Program-made: the position numbers and the translations under genes
In this document: one piece after another, positions 1-11,742 of the stretch
Layout of the letters: every line of letters starts with the position of its first letter
Position numbering within the stretch: position 1 is the first letter of the stretch
Notes under the pieces: model-generated
What the model was told of the DNA's origin: nothing
The model's input: only the letters and a program-made list of their open reading frames with translations
The model's database searches: none
Source of the DNA: Kocuria rhizophila DC2201
GTDB taxonomy: Bacteria; Actinomycetota; Actinomycetes; Actinomycetales; Micrococcaceae
Length of the DNA stretch: 64,000 nt
NCBI RefSeq assembly: GCF_000010285.1
Contig: NC_010617.1
Coordinates: forward strand, 1-64,000
Direction: 5' to 3'

Positions 1-1695
1 ATGCAGCAGGACAACCAGGCTTTGCTCGAACAGTGGGCAGAGTGCGTCCGCGCCATGAACGAGAACCCGCGTGTGAGCGGCAGGGCCCGGGGGAACATCG
101 CCGTGTGCGAGCCCCGGGGGCTCATGGGCACCACGCTGCTGGTGGCCGTCCCCAGTGAGGTGACCCGTGAGTATCTGCAGCACCGGCCCATGTCCGACGT
201 GCTGGACGAGACCGTGCACCGCGTGTTCGGCACGGAGACCCTCGTGGCCTTCGTGGTGGACCCGGAGCTCGAGATCCCCCGCTCCACGAGCGGTCCCGCC
301 GCATCCCCCCGGCACGAGGACGCCGCCGCACCGCACCCCGCCCCCTCCCGGACCGAGGATTCAGGAGCGCAGCGGTCCCACGACGCCCGCACCGGCGCCT
401 CACGACCCTCCCTCACGGAGATCGAGGCGGAGCGGGCACCCGGGTCCTTCCTGACTCCGCAGGAGCAGGCCGCCGATCCGGGTGAGCGCTTCGTGCGTCC
501 CGCCGCGGGCGAGGACCGGATGCGCACGGACGAGCAGATGAGGACCATGCCCCCGCGCCGGGACCAGGAACGGCCCGCCCCGGCACACGAGCCCCGCGAG
601 GTCCTGAGCACGGGCAGCGGCTCCGACACCAGCCCGGCCGACTCCGAGTGGGACAGCTCCGCCCGGTTGAACCCCAAGTACGTCTTCGACTCCTTCGTGA
701 TCGGCCAGTCCAACCGCTTCGCCCATGCCGCAGCCTTCGCCGTGGCCGAGACGCCGGCCAAGGCATATAACCCGCTGTTCATTTACGGGGACTCGGGGCT
801 GGGCAAGACCCACCTGCTGCACGCAATTGGGCACTACGCCAAGCGCCTCTACCCCAAGATGCGGGTGCGGTACGTGAACTCCGAGGAGTTCACCAACGAC
901 TTCATCAACTCCATCCGGGACGACGAGGGCTCGTCCTTCAAGGGCATCTACCGCAACGTGGACCTGCTGCTGATCGACGACATCCAGTTCCTCGCGGGCA
1001 AGGAGCACACGCAGGAGGAGTTCTTCCACACCTTCAACGCGCTGCACAACCACGAGAAGCAGATCGTGATCACCTCGGACATGCCGCCCAAGCAGCTCAC
1101 GGGCTTCGCGGAGCGCATGCGGTCCCGGTTCGAGTGGGGTCTGATCACGGACGTCCAGCCGCCCGAGCTGGAGACGCGCATCGCGATCCTGCGTAAGAAG
1201 GCCATCAGCGAGGGGATGGACGCCCCGGACGACGTGATGGAGTACATCGCCTCGCACATCTCCACGAACATCCGCGAGCTCGAGGGCGCGCTGATCCGCG
1301 TCACGGCGTTCGCGTCCCTGAACAAGCAGCCCGTGGATCTCCCGCTGGCCGAGCTGGTGCTCAAGGACCTGATCACGGACGACGGCGGGCAGGAGATCAC
1401 CGCGGCGTCGATCCTCGGCCAGACCGCGGCGTTCTTCAACATCACGCTGGACGAGCTGAAGTCCAAGTCCCGCACGCGCACCCTCGTGACGGCTCGCCAG
1501 ATCGCCATGTACCTGCTGCGCGAGCTCACGGACATGTCGCTGCCCAAGATCGGGCAGGAGCTGGGCGGCCGCGACCACACCACGGTGATGCACGCGGACC
1601 GCAAGATCCGCACCCTGATGGCCGAGCGCCGTCAGATCTTCGACCAGGTCACGGAGCTGACCAACCGGATCAAGCAGCAGTCGCGCGAGGGCTGA
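1..1695 (+). CDS. dnaA: Chromosomal replication initiator DnaA
   Basis: DnaA binds DnaA boxes at oriC and melts the origin in an ATP-dependent way. The 564-residue product has an N-terminal domain I (about 1-90), a long Pro/Glu/Arg-rich variable domain II (about 90-220), and an AAA+ core. The core has Walker [10 protein letters not shown] near residues 263-271 and Walker [10 protein letters not shown] near 323. The C-terminal box-binding helix carries the DnaA signature [12 protein letters not shown] near 522-533. Domain II is long, as usual in high-GC actinobacteria. The start is the first base of the window, so the promoter and RBS are not visible. It is followed by a terminator hairpin and by oriC, the normal actinobacterial arrangement. 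Identification is secure. Confidence 0.98.
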   Translation: MQQDNQALLEQWAECVRAMNENPRVSGRARGNIAVCEPRGLMGTTLLVAVPSEVTREYLQHRPMSDVLDETVHRVFGTETLVAFVVDPELEIPRSTSGPAASPRHEDAAAPHPAPSRTEDSGAQRSHDARTGASRPSLTEIEAERAPGSFLTPQEQAADPGERFVRPAAGEDRMRTDEQMRTMPPRRDQERPAPAHEPREVLSTGSGSDTSPADSEWDSSARLNPKYVFDSFVIGQSNRFAHAAAFAVAETPAKAYNPLFIYGDSGLGKTHLLHAIGHYAKRLYPKMRVRYVNSEEFTNDFINSIRDDEGSSFKGIYRNVDLLLIDDIQFLAGKEHTQEEFFHTFNALHNHEKQIVITSDMPPKQLTGFAERMRSRFEWGLITDVQPPELETRIAILRKKAISEGMDAPDDVMEYIASHISTNIRELEGALIRVTAFASLNKQPVDLPLAELVLKDLITDDGGQEITAASILGQTAAFFNITLDELKSKSRTRTLVTARQIAMYLLRELTDMSLPKIGQELGGRDHTTVMHADRKIRTLMAERRQIFDQVTELTNRIKQQSREG

Positions 1696-1736
1696 GCCGG
1701 GCGCCGCAGGGCGCCCGCCACGGGGAACCACCGCTG

Positions 1737-1769
1737 AGGGGTCCCGGACACCGCGTCCGGGGCCCCTTT
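1737..1769 (+). terminator. Intrinsic terminator of dnaA
   Basis: A 12-bp stem, GGGGTCCCGGAC pairing with GTCCGGGGCCCC through one G-T wobble, has a five-base loop and is followed by CTTTC. It lies 41 bases after the dnaA stop. A smaller GGGCGCC/GGCGCCC hairpin precedes it at 1698-1715. Confidence 0.7.
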
Positions 1770-2229
1770 CCTGTGATTCATCCACAGGCCGCAACCACGC
1801 GCCGACGGGAGAGACGCCCCCGAATCCACAGGCGGAAAAGGCCCTGTGGACACCGTGTGCACGAGCGGAAATCCTGCGATGTGGAAAAATCTGTGGACAG
1901 CGCGTCCGGATCCGTGGACAACTGCCGCGCAGCGGTGGGCGAAGCTGTGGAATCTCCGGAATCACGCGGAAGTTACGCACTCCACGCTCACAGACCGGCA
2001 TCGAATCCTCCACAGCGCGTCAACACCCCGGACTCGCTCGGGAACTGGGATGCAGGCAGTTATCCACAAGTTCCACAGGGGTTATTAACACTTCTGACCC
2101 TTAAGAGAAGCTCCGCCGAACAACAAAAATCCCGACCGTCCGACCCCGAGCACCACACCGCGATCTCTGTAATTACAAGAATCTCCGAGGTACGCGGCGC
2201 AGCCACGGCTGCACACGCCCACGGCACCG

Positions 2230-2260
2230 TTGGGGCAGCGTCCTCCCGGCCGGATACGAT
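2230..2260 (+). promoter_or_regulatory. Candidate dnaN promoter
   Basis: A -10 hexamer TACGAT at 2255-2260 is preceded by a TTGGGG at 2230-2235 with a long 19-bp spacing. It would give a leader of roughly 35-40 bases before the GTG at 2304, which has a purine-rich GAAGAGGGG upstream. Confidence 0.4.
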
Positions 2261-2303
2261 GCAGGCAGACACTCCCGTCCACAGCCAGAAGAGGGGCACC
2301 CCC

Positions 2304-3428
2304 GTGAAGTTCTCGGTCGAGCGCGACGTACTCGCTGAAGCAGTCACCTGGACTGCTCGTTCGCTGTCCCCGCGACCCCCCGTGCCCGTGCTCTCGGGTC
2401 TGCTGATCAAGGCCGAGAACGGATCCCTCTCCATCGCGAGCTTCGACTACGAGATCTCCGCACGCCTGACCATCAGCGCGGATGTCGTGGAGGAGGGCAC
2501 CACCCTGGTCTCGGGCCGGCTGCTCGCGGACATCTGCCGCTCCCTGCCGTCCGCACCGGTGCAGCTCGAGGCCGAGGGCGGCAAGGTCACGCTCACGTGC
2601 CGCTCCTCCAAGTTCAACCTCGCGGCCATGCCCGTGGACGACTACCCCCAGCTACCCGGTCTTCCCGAGCTCTCCGGAGTGGTCGCCGGGGACGAGTTCG
2701 CCCACGCCGTGGCACAGGTGAACATCGCCGCGTCCAAGGACGACACCCTGCCGATCCTCACCGGCATCCGCATGGAGATCGAGGGCGAGAAGATGACCCT
2801 GCTCGCCACGGACCGCTATCGCCTGGCCATGCGGGAGCTCACCTGGCGGCCCACCGATCCCACCATCTCCACCGCGGCGCTGATCAAGGCCAAGACCCTC
2901 AACGACATCGCCAAGACCCTGGGATCCTCCGGGGACGTGAACATGGCGCTAGCCCCGAACACCGAACTGGTGGGCTTCGAGTCGGGCGGGCGGCGCACCA
3001 CGAGCCTGCTGATCGACGGTGAGTACCCCAAGATCCGCTCACTGTTCCCCGAGAACACGCCGATCACCGCGGTGGTGCGCACCTCCGAGCTCGTCGAAGC
3101 CGTGCGGCGTGTGTCCCTCGTGGCCGAGCGCAACACGCCGGTGCGCCTGGCCTTCAGCGACGGCCAGGTGGCGCTCGACGCCGGGACCGGTGAGGACGCC
3201 CAGGCCTCCGAGGTGCTGGACGCCCAGCTCAACGGGGACGAGATCACCGTGGCATTCAACCCCACGTACCTCTCCGAGGGGTTGCACGCCTTCGACTCGC
3301 CCTTTGTGCGCTTCTCTTTCACCGCCCCGCCGAAGCCCGCGGTGCTCTCCGCGCAGGAGGAGCTCGACGGCGAGGACACCGTGGAGTACAAGTACCTGCT
3401 CATGCCGGTCCGCCTGCCCAACCAGTGA
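2304..3428 (+). CDS. dnaN: DNA polymerase III beta sliding clamp
   Basis: This is the processivity clamp that encircles DNA and tethers polymerase III and other replication proteins. The 374-residue length is normal for the family. The N-terminus is MKFSVERDVLAEAV, and the C-terminus YLLMPVRLPNQ matches the conserved MPVR end of beta clamps. The frame is open far upstream into oriC, but the GTG at 2304 is chosen because homology begins there and a purine-rich RBS precedes it. In many actinobacteria gnd lies between dnaN and recF. Here recF starts four bases after the dnaN stop, so the two are co-transcribed and probably translationally coupled. Confidence 0.97.
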   Translation: MKFSVERDVLAEAVTWTARSLSPRPPVPVLSGLLIKAENGSLSIASFDYEISARLTISADVVEEGTTLVSGRLLADICRSLPSAPVQLEAEGGKVTLTCRSSKFNLAAMPVDDYPQLPGLPELSGVVAGDEFAHAVAQVNIAASKDDTLPILTGIRMEIEGEKMTLLATDRYRLAMRELTWRPTDPTISTAALIKAKTLNDIAKTLGSSGDVNMALAPNTELVGFESGGRRTTSLLIDGEYPKIRSLFPENTPITAVVRTSELVEAVRRVSLVAERNTPVRLAFSDGQVALDAGTGEDAQASEVLDAQLNGDEITVAFNPTYLSEGLHAFDSPFVRFSFTAPPKPAVLSAQEELDGEDTVEYKYLLMPVRLPNQ

Positions 3429-3432
3429 TCGT

Positions 3433-4857
3433 GTGTTCGTAGACCACCTCTCGCTGCTGGACTTCCGGACCTACGCGGGCCTGGACCTCGCGCTCACCCC
3501 GGGGCTCACGGTCTTCGTGGGGCCCAACGGGGTGGGCAAGACCAACATCGTGGAGGCCGTCGACTGGGCCGCGACCCTCGGCTCCCACCGGGTCTCGGGC
3601 AACACCCCGCTGATCGCCACCGGTGCGGAACGGGCCATCGTGCGGCTGCGGGTGAACCGCGGTGGCCAGCGCACGGTCCTGGAGCACGAGCTCAACGCCA
3701 CCCGGGCCAACAGGGTGCGGCTCAACCGGGCGGCGCCCGTCCGCGCGCGCGAGTCCCTGGGGATCCTGCACACCGTGCTGTTCTCGCCGGAGGACCTCAC
3801 CCTGGTCAAGGGGGACCCCTCCCACCGGCGGCGGTTCCTGGACGACCTCGCCACCGCGATGCGCCCGGTGCTCTCGGCCGCGCGCTCGGACTACGAGCGT
3901 GCCCTCAGGCAGCGCAACGCCCTGCTGAAGTCCACGCGGCGCTCACACGGTCTCTCCGACTCCGACCGCGCCACCCTGGCCGTGTGGAACGACCAGCTGG
4001 CCCGCGCCGGTGCCGCCGTGATGGCCGCGCGGCTCCAGCTGCTCAAGGCGCTCGAACCGGAGGTGGACCGCGCGTACCAGCAGCTCACCGAGGGTCCCAA
4101 GCACGTCACGCTCGAGTACGAGAGCTCGTCGGTTGCCCCCGGTGCGGAGCAGCAGGCCCTGCAGCACTTCTCCGTGGCGGACCTGCACGAGCTCATGATG
4201 CAGGCGTTCGAGCGCATGGAGCGCCAGGAGCGCGAACGGGGCATCACCCTGGTGGGACCGCACCGGGACGACCTCGTGATCCACCTGGGCGACACGCCTG
4301 CCAAGGGCTACGCCTCCCACGGGGAGACCTGGTCCACCGCTCTCGCCCTGCGCCTGGGCTCGTGGTACGTGCACCTCGCCGACGACCCCTCGCCCGGCGC
4401 GGCCCCCGTGCTCATCCTGGACGACGTCTTCGCAGAGCTGGACGCCCGGCGCCGGCGCCGGCTCGCGGAGCTCGTGCGGCAGGCGGAGCAGGTGCTGGTC
4501 ACCGCCGCCGTGGACGAGGACCTCCCGGCGGCGCTGCTGGAGCACTCCCACACGGTGGTGGATGTGGAACCGGGGGCGGTGCGCGTGCGGGGCGCCGCGG
4601 CGTCGTCGTCCCCGGCGGCCGCCCCGAGCGAGGTGACGACGCCGCACGCGGACCTGCCGCGCGAACCACCCGCCCCGGCGGGGTCACCGGAGCACGCGTC
4701 GGAGGCACCGGGCAGCACGGCACCGGACGGGCTCCGCCTGGAGACGCAGCGCTCCCAAGAGCAGCAGCCCGAACGGCAGCGGCCCGGCCAGCAGGACGCA
4801 CGGACGCAGCAGTCCGACCCGCGCCGCCCCGAGGAACGAGATCCCGGCGATGAGTGA
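3433..4857 (+). CDS. recF: DNA replication/repair ATPase RecF with a long low-complexity tail
   Basis: RecF is an SMC-like ABC ATPase that helps load RecA at single-strand gaps. Walker A GPNGVGKT is at residues 30-37, the conserved HRRRFLD and PHRDDL motifs follow, and the Walker B region ILDDVFAELDARRR starts near 327. The product is 474 residues where most RecF proteins have 360-400. The extra part, from about residue 385, is a Pro/Ala/Glu/Gln-rich tail likely to be disordered, and its start contains an inverted copy of the 11-mer GACGACGCCGC (4597-4607). The GTG at 3433 is chosen because homology (DHLSLLDFRTY) starts just after it. The 3' end overlaps the next gene by eight bases. Confidence 0.95.
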   Translation: MFVDHLSLLDFRTYAGLDLALTPGLTVFVGPNGVGKTNIVEAVDWAATLGSHRVSGNTPLIATGAERAIVRLRVNRGGQRTVLEHELNATRANRVRLNRAAPVRARESLGILHTVLFSPEDLTLVKGDPSHRRRFLDDLATAMRPVLSAARSDYERALRQRNALLKSTRRSHGLSDSDRATLAVWNDQLARAGAAVMAARLQLLKALEPEVDRAYQQLTEGPKHVTLEYESSSVAPGAEQQALQHFSVADLHELMMQAFERMERQERERGITLVGPHRDDLVIHLGDTPAKGYASHGETWSTALALRLGSWYVHLADDPSPGAAPVLILDDVFAELDARRRRRLAELVRQAEQVLVTAAVDEDLPAALLEHSHTVVDVEPGAVRVRGAAASSSPAAAPSEVTTPHADLPREPPAPAGSPEHASEAPGSTAPDGLRLETQRSQEQQPERQRPGQQDARTQQSDPRRPEERDPGDE

Positions 4858-5443
4858 CACCGTCCCCCGGGACGTGGTGGACGCCGCGGCGGTGGCCCTG
4901 CAGCGGGCACGCAAGGCCGCGCGGGACCGCGGTGACATGCCGCTGTCCCAGGCGGCCGCGGCCAAGAACATGCGCGCCTTCGGCCTGGCCATGGAGGAGG
5001 GCACGGGCTCCCCGGCGCTGCGCAGCCGCAACCGGTACGGCACGGACCCCCGGCAGCTGGGCGGTTTCTCGGGCCCGGGACGCTCGGCGCGCGATCCGCG
5101 GCCGCTGTCCTCCGTGGTGGACACGCTCATGACCCACCGGGGGTGGAAGACCCCCGTGAACGTGAGCACCGTGCTCGCGGACTGGGCCTCCCTCGTGGGC
5201 CCGCGCAACGCCGAGCACACGTGGCCCGAGCACTTCGAGGACACCGTGGTGCGCGTGCGCTGCGACTCCACGGCGTACGCCACCCAGCTGCGGCTGATCC
5301 AGTCCGAGATCCTGCGCAGCTTCGCGGACAAGCTGGGCGAGGGCATCGTCACGCGGCTCGAGATCCAGGGGCCGGTGGGTCCCAGCTGGAAGCGCGGCCG
5401 GTGGGCGGTGCAGGGGCGGGGACCGCGGGACACGTACGGATAG
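4850..5443 (+). CDS. DUF721 / DciA-like protein
   Basis: This 197-residue protein belongs to the DUF721 family, whose characterised member DciA assists loading or activity of the replicative helicase in bacteria that lack DnaC or DnaI. The DUF721 core is in the C-terminal half, with NVSTVLADWASLVGP then a Cys-Asp-Ser-Thr-Ala-Tyr-Ala-Thr-Gln-Leu-Arg strand. The N-terminal half is basic and Ala/Arg-rich. The ATG lies inside the 3' end of recF (ATGAGTGA overlap), indicating translational coupling. The position between recF and gyrB is conserved across actinobacteria. A role with the helicase is known for the family, not shown here. Confidence 0.88.
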   Translation: MSDTVPRDVVDAAAVALQRARKAARDRGDMPLSQAAAAKNMRAFGLAMEEGTGSPALRSRNRYGTDPRQLGGFSGPGRSARDPRPLSSVVDTLMTHRGWKTPVNVSTVLADWASLVGPRNAEHTWPEHFEDTVVRVRCDSTAYATQLRLIQSEILRSFADKLGEGIVTRLEIQGPVGPSWKRGRWAVQGRGPRDTYG

Positions 5444-5551
5444 GGCGCGGGCCGCCGAAAACCCGCCAGAATCGCGCGAGCCGCGCCGCACCCCGGAAAT
5501 GGCCTCACCCAGCCCCGCGGGGTCCCGGAGCGTCTGGGGGCCGTTGAGCGC

Positions 5552-7756
<2,205 letters not shown>

Positions 7757-7833
7757 GCATGTCACCCGCCGGATATTCCCCTGCCGGCATGAACAGTGGA
7801 CCGTGAGAGCTCACAAGGAACGGACAGCAACGC

Positions 7834-10539
7834 ATGAGTGACGAGACCCAGGACGGCAACGGCCCCGTGGACCCGGAGAACACCCCCGAGGGCGTGGTGG
7901 TCGAGGACGTCGAGGTGACCTCCGACCGCGTGGAGCAGATCGACCTGCAGACGGAGATGCAGCGCTCCTACCTGGACTACGCGATGGCCGTGATCGTGGG
8001 CCGTGCGCTGCCGGACGTGCGGGACGGTCTCAAGCCCGTGCACCGCCGCGTGCTCTACACCATGTACGACGGCGGCTACCGCCCGGAGCGCTCGTTCAAC
8101 AAGTGCGCGCGCGTGGTCGGCGACGTGATGGGCAACTACCACCCCCACGGCGACTCCGCGATCTACGACGCCCTGGTGCGTCTGATCCAGAACTGGACCA
8201 TGCGCTACCCGCTCGCGCTGGGCCAGGGCAACTTCGGCTCCCCGGGCAACGACGGCGCCGCCGCGCCCCGGTACACCGAGACCAAGATGGCGCCGCTGGC
8301 CATGGAGATGGTCCGGGACATCCACGAGGACACCGTGGACTTCCAGGACAACTACGACGGCAAGCAGCAGGAGCCCACGGTGCTGCCGTCCCGGTTCCCG
8401 AACCTGCTGGTCAACGGCTCCGCGGGCATCGCGGTGGGCATGGCCACGAACATCCCGCCGCACAACCTGCGCGAGGTGGCGGACGGCGTCCAGTGGTACC
8501 TGCAGAACCCGGACGTGGACCGCGAGACCCTGCTGGAGGAGCTCATCAAGCGGGTCAAGGGCCCGGACTTCCCCTCGGGCGCGCAGATCCTGGGCCACAA
8601 GGGCATCGAGCAGGCCTACCGCACGGGCCGCGGCTCCATCACGCAGCGCGCGGTGGTCAGTGTGGAGGAGATCCACAACCGCACGTGCCTGGTGGTCACC
8701 GAGCTGCCGTACCAGGTCAACCCGGACAACCTGGCCATCAAGATCGCGGACCTCGTCAAGGACGGGAAGGTCCAGGGCATCGCGGACATGCGCGACGAGA
8801 CCTCGGGGCGCACCGGCCAGCGCCTGGTGATCGTGCTCAAGCGGGACGCCGTGCCCAAGGTGGTGCTCAACAACCTCTACAAGCACACGCAGCTGCAGGA
8901 GAACTTCTCCGCGAACATGCTCGCGCTCGTGGACGGTGTGCCGCGCACGCTGTCCCTGGACGCGTTCGTGCACCACTGGGTGAGCCACCAGATGGACGTC
9001 ATCGTGCGGCGCACCCGGTACCGCCTGAAGCAGGCGCAGGAGGAGGCGCACATCCTGCTGGGTCTGCTCAAGGCCCTGGACGCGCTGGACGAGGTCATCG
9101 CCCTGATCCGCCGCTCCCCCACCGTGGAAGAGGCCCGCAACGGGCTCATGGAGCTGCTGGGCATCGACGAGGCCCAGGCCCAGGCGATCCTCAACATGCA
9201 GCTGCGCCGCCTGGCCGCCCTGGAGCGTCAGAAGATCCAGGACCGGCACGCGGAGCTGCAGCGGCTGATCGCCGAGTACGAGGAGATCATCGCGTCCGAG
9301 GCTCGCCAGCGCGGGATCATCTCGGAGGAGCTCGCGGAGATCGTGGAGCGCTACGGGGACGACCGCCGCACCGAGGTCCTCTACGGCTTCGACGGGGACG
9401 TGTCCATGGAGGACCTCATCCCGCAGCAGCAGGTGGTGGTCACCATCACCCGCGACGGCTACGTCAAGCGCACCCGCGCGGACGAGTACCGCGCCCAGCA
9501 CCGCGGCGGCCGCGGCATCAAGGGTGCCCAGCTGCGCGGGGACGACGTCGTGGAGCACTTCTTCGTGACGAACACCCACAACTGGATCCTGTTCTTCACC
9601 ACCCTGGGCCGGGTCTACCGCGTCAAGGCCTACGAGTTCGTGGAGGCCGGGCGGGACGCCAAGGGCCAGCACGTGGCCAACCTCATGGAGTTCCAGCCGG
9701 AGGAGCGGATCGCCAAGGTCATGGAGCTGCACTCCTACCAGGACGCCCCCTACCTGGTGCTGGCCACGCGCAACGGCCTGGTGAAGAAGTCCCGCCTCAC
9801 GGACTACGACACCAACCGCTCCGCCGGGGTGATCGCCATCAACCTGCGCGACGACGACGAGCTGGTCTCGGCCATGCTCGTGGACACCGACGACGACATC
9901 ATGCTGATCTCGCGCCACGGCCAGTCCCTGCGCTTCACCGCGGACGACGACGCCCTGCGCCCCATGGGCCGCGCGACGTCCGGTGTCACGGGCATGAAGT
10001 TCCGCTCCGGTGACGAGCTGCTCTCGGCCAACGTGGTCAGCGACGACTCCCACGTGTTCGTGGTGACCGAGGGCGGCTACGCCAAGCGCACCGCGGTGCA
10101 GGAGTACCGGGTGCAGGGCCGCGGCGGACTGGGCATCAAGGTGGCCAAGCTCGCCGAGGTCCGCGGGGGTCTCGTGGGCGGTCTGATCGTGGGCGAGAAC
10201 GACGAGGTGCTCGTGGTCATGGAGAGCGGCAAGGTGGTGCGCTCCACCGTGAGCGAGGTGCCGGCCCGCGGCCGCGACACCATGGGCGTGATCTTCGCCA
10301 AGCCGGGGCCCAACGACACCATCGTGGGCGTGGCCCGCAACGCCGAGCGGGAGATCGAGAAGGAAGTGGCCGAGGAGGACGCCGCGGACGCCACCGGGCC
10401 GGGCGGCGTCGTCGTGGCCGAGACGGACGTGGCGGCGGACGGGTCCGTGCCCGAGGCCGAGGAGCAGGACGGCCCTGCGTCCGATGCGCAAAACGATGCA
10501 GTAGCGTTGGAGGACAACGACAACGGAGGTGACGCATGA
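7834..10539 (+). CDS. gyrA: DNA gyrase subunit A
   Basis: GyrA carries out DNA breakage and reunion. The 901-residue protein has the active-site tyrosine at about 147 (APRYTE). The quinolone-determining region [10 protein letters not shown] is at about 103-112 and keeps the Ser and Asp of sensitive enzymes. The C-terminal beta-pinwheel carries a GyrA-box-like QHRGGRG. The last 60 residues are acidic and low-complexity, and include an inverted copy of the 11-mer at 10403-10413. AAGGAACGGA gives the RBS. It follows gyrB after 77 bases and overlaps the next gene by four bases (ATGA). Confidence 0.97.
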   Translation: MSDETQDGNGPVDPENTPEGVVVEDVEVTSDRVEQIDLQTEMQRSYLDYAMAVIVGRALPDVRDGLKPVHRRVLYTMYDGGYRPERSFNKCARVVGDVMGNYHPHGDSAIYDALVRLIQNWTMRYPLALGQGNFGSPGNDGAAAPRYTETKMAPLAMEMVRDIHEDTVDFQDNYDGKQQEPTVLPSRFPNLLVNGSAGIAVGMATNIPPHNLREVADGVQWYLQNPDVDRETLLEELIKRVKGPDFPSGAQILGHKGIEQAYRTGRGSITQRAVVSVEEIHNRTCLVVTELPYQVNPDNLAIKIADLVKDGKVQGIADMRDETSGRTGQRLVIVLKRDAVPKVVLNNLYKHTQLQENFSANMLALVDGVPRTLSLDAFVHHWVSHQMDVIVRRTRYRLKQAQEEAHILLGLLKALDALDEVIALIRRSPTVEEARNGLMELLGIDEAQAQAILNMQLRRLAALERQKIQDRHAELQRLIAEYEEIIASEARQRGIISEELAEIVERYGDDRRTEVLYGFDGDVSMEDLIPQQQVVVTITRDGYVKRTRADEYRAQHRGGRGIKGAQLRGDDVVEHFFVTNTHNWILFFTTLGRVYRVKAYEFVEAGRDAKGQHVANLMEFQPEERIAKVMELHSYQDAPYLVLATRNGLVKKSRLTDYDTNRSAGVIAINLRDDDELVSAMLVDTDDDIMLISRHGQSLRFTADDDALRPMGRATSGVTGMKFRSGDELLSANVVSDDSHVFVVTEGGYAKRTAVQEYRVQGRGGLGIKVAKLAEVRGGLVGGLIVGENDEVLVVMESGKVVRSTVSEVPARGRDTMGVIFAKPGPNDTIVGVARNAEREIEKEVAEEDAADATGPGGVVVAETDVAADGSVPEAEEQDGPASDAQNDAVALEDNDNGGDA

Positions 10540-11021
10540 GCGCGAGCTCGGCCTCGAAAGCGGGTCAACCCGCGAAGACTTCTGCCCCCAGGAAGTCGCC
10601 GTCCCAGCAGAACGGGAAGAGCTCCGGCAAGGGCCTCGTGCGACCCGCCCCCCGGGCCAAGGTGCGCCGCGCCCGCCTGGTGGTGTCCAAGGTGGACACG
10701 TGGTCCGTGCTGAAGCTGGCGTTCCTGCTGTCCGTGGCGCTCGGCATCATCACCGTGGTGGCCTCGCTGGTGCTGTGGCTCGTGCTGAACCTCACCGGGC
10801 TGTTCGAGGGCATCAACGAGCTGCTGTCGATGCTCGGCGGCAGCGCCGAGGGCACCGACATCAAGCAGTTCCTCTCGCTCGGCAACGTGGCCCTGTTCGC
10901 CACCCTGATCTCCGTGGTCAACGTGATCCTGCTGTCCGCGCTGTCCGTGCTGGGTGCGATCCTCTACAACATCGCGGCGTCGCTGATCGGCGGCATCGGG
11001 GTCACCCTCACCGACGACTGA
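10536..11021 (+). CDS. DUF3566 transmembrane protein
   Basis: A 161-residue protein of unknown function matching the actinobacterial DUF3566 family, which is regularly found directly after gyrA. A basic, Ser/Lys-rich cytoplasmic N-terminus (about 1-50) is followed by [15 protein letters not shown] and two membrane segments, near residues 63-90 and 120-150. The ATG overlaps the gyrA stop (ATGA), so it is translated from the gyrase mRNA. Gene order supports the family call. No catalytic motif is visible. Confidence 0.88.
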   Translation: MSASSASKAGQPAKTSAPRKSPSQQNGKSSGKGLVRPAPRAKVRRARLVVSKVDTWSVLKLAFLLSVALGIITVVASLVLWLVLNLTGLFEGINELLSMLGGSAEGTDIKQFLSLGNVALFATLISVVNVILLSALSVLGAILYNIAASLIGGIGVTLTDD

Positions 11022-11039
11022 GTGCGGCCCCGCCCAGAT

Positions 11040-11068
11040 TTGGTGCGGGGACCAACCTCCGGTAAAGT
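11040..11068 (+). promoter_or_regulatory. tRNA-Ile promoter
   Basis: A -35 TTGGTG (11040-11045) and -10 TAAAGT (11063-11068) are separated by 17 bp. They lie 44 bases upstream of the mature 5' end of tRNA-Ile. Confidence 0.65.
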
Positions 11069-11112
11069 CTTGGCGTGGCCAGCCAGAGAATGCTCTGTTG
11101 CGGCCACGCTGA

Positions 11113-11186
11113 GGGCGTATAGCTCAGACGGTTAGAGCGCTTCGCTGATAACGAAGAGGTCCCAGGTTCAATTCCTGGTACGCCCA
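11113..11186 (+). tRNA. tRNA-Ile (anticodon GAT)
   Basis: A 74-base cloverleaf with acceptor stem GGGCGTA/TACGCCC. The anticodon GAT is at 11147-11149, in a seven-base loop closed by TTCGC/GCGAA-type pairing. The TpsiC arm contains GGTTCAATTCC. The 3' CCA is not encoded in exact register. Position after gyrA is conserved in actinobacteria. Confidence 0.96.
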
Positions 11187-11231
11187 CCCATCGAATTCCC
11201 ACCGCGAGTCGTCACTCGTCCGGAGGCTCCC

Positions 11232-11354
11232 GTGAAGTCACGCATTGCGGCACTGATCGCCGTGGCTGGCCTGTCCGTGGCGGCCTTCAAGTCCTGGCGC
11301 GAGTCCGAGGCTAAGCGGAACGCCTGGAATTCGGCAGTGGACCCCGTGGACTGA
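11232..11354 (+). CDS. DLW-39 family small protein
   Basis: A 40-residue protein between tRNA-Ile and tRNA-Ala. The N-terminus is a single hydrophobic segment (IAALIAVAGLSVAAF), followed by a charged stretch (WRESEAKRNAW) and the end VDPVD. Size, hydrophobic N-terminus, C-terminal Trp plus acidic end, and location match the DLW-39 family, short actinobacterial proteins found near gyrA and these tRNAs. Function is unknown. Start GTG at 11232 follows GGAGG at 11222-11226 with good spacing. Confidence 0.75.
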   Translation: MKSRIAALIAVAGLSVAAFKSWRESEAKRNAWNSAVDPVD

Positions 11355-11406
11355 GATCCGCGGCACGGCGCTCCCGCCACCGGTGGAGGGCGCCACAACC
11401 GAATAC

Positions 11407-11479
11407 GGGGCCTTAGCTCAGTTGGTAGAGCGCTGCCTTTGCAAGGCAGATGTCAGGAGTTCGAATCTCCTAGGCTCCA
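11407..11479 (+). tRNA. tRNA-Ala (anticodon TGC)
   Basis: A 73-base cloverleaf with acceptor GGGGCCT/AGGCTCC (one G-T pair), D-arm TAGCTCAGTTGGTAGAGC, anticodon TGC at 11440-11442 between CTGCC and GGCAG, and T-arm GGAGTTCGAATCTCC. No 3' CCA is encoded. A terminator follows ten bases later. Confidence 0.97.
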
Positions 11480-11488
11480 CGGCAGCCC

Positions 11489-11522
11489 AACCCCCGGTCA
11501 CCTCGCGTGGCCGGGGGTTTTC
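11489..11522 (+). terminator. Intrinsic terminator after tRNA-Ala
   Basis: AACCCCCGG...CCGGGGGTT stem with additional CAC/GTG pairing inside, followed by TTTTCG. Confidence 0.85.
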
Positions 11523-11742
11523 GCGTTCCCGGAGCGCTGCGGCCGCTCCCGCTCGAGGTCCTCGCCGGTGCCGCGACCTCCCGGTGCCACGACCTCCCAG
11601 TGCCGAGGTCCCTGGCCGGTAACCGGTGACGACGCCGCGGGGCGCCACGGTCCGCCACCGTCGCGGTCCGCGCCGGGCTCCGTGACACACTGGTCACCAC
11701 TGGCTGTGACGTCCCCCATATCCCGAGGTGCGGAGTACCCGA

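Larger units (their letters stand above)
1696..2303. other. oriC: Chromosomal replication origin oriC (dnaA-dnaN spacer)
   Basis: This 608-base spacer between dnaA and dnaN has many DnaA-box-like nonamers in both orientations. A perfect TTATCCACA is at 2060-2068. Near matches include TCATCCACA 1778-1786, GAATCCACA 1822-1830, TGTGGACAC 1845-1853, TGTGGAAAA 1880-1888, TGTGGACAG 1892-1900, CGTGGACAA 1913-1921, TGTGGAATC 1946-1954 and AGTTCCACA 2069-2077. The AT-richest stretch, about 2080-2130, follows the perfect box and is the best candidate for the unwinding element. Many weak boxes rather than a few strong ones is the usual pattern in actinobacterial origins. The open frame running through this spacer into dnaN is not a gene. 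Confidence 0.9.

Noticed and set aside
400-2013. Long open frame of 537 codons on the minus strand across dnaA
   Set aside because: It is a shadow of dnaA in high-GC DNA: its residue pattern mirrors the complement of conserved DnaA motifs and it has no recognisable homology.
7762-10491. 909-codon open frame opposite gyrA
   Set aside because: Long antisense frames are expected from GC-rich third positions; the plus-strand gyrA has complete family motifs.
11561-11620. Repeats of CGACCTCCCGGTGC before the Nramp-like gene, considered as a riboswitch
   Set aside because: Only imperfect direct repeats and a GAGGTC inverse are visible; none of the conserved core of manganese or magnesium riboswitches is present.
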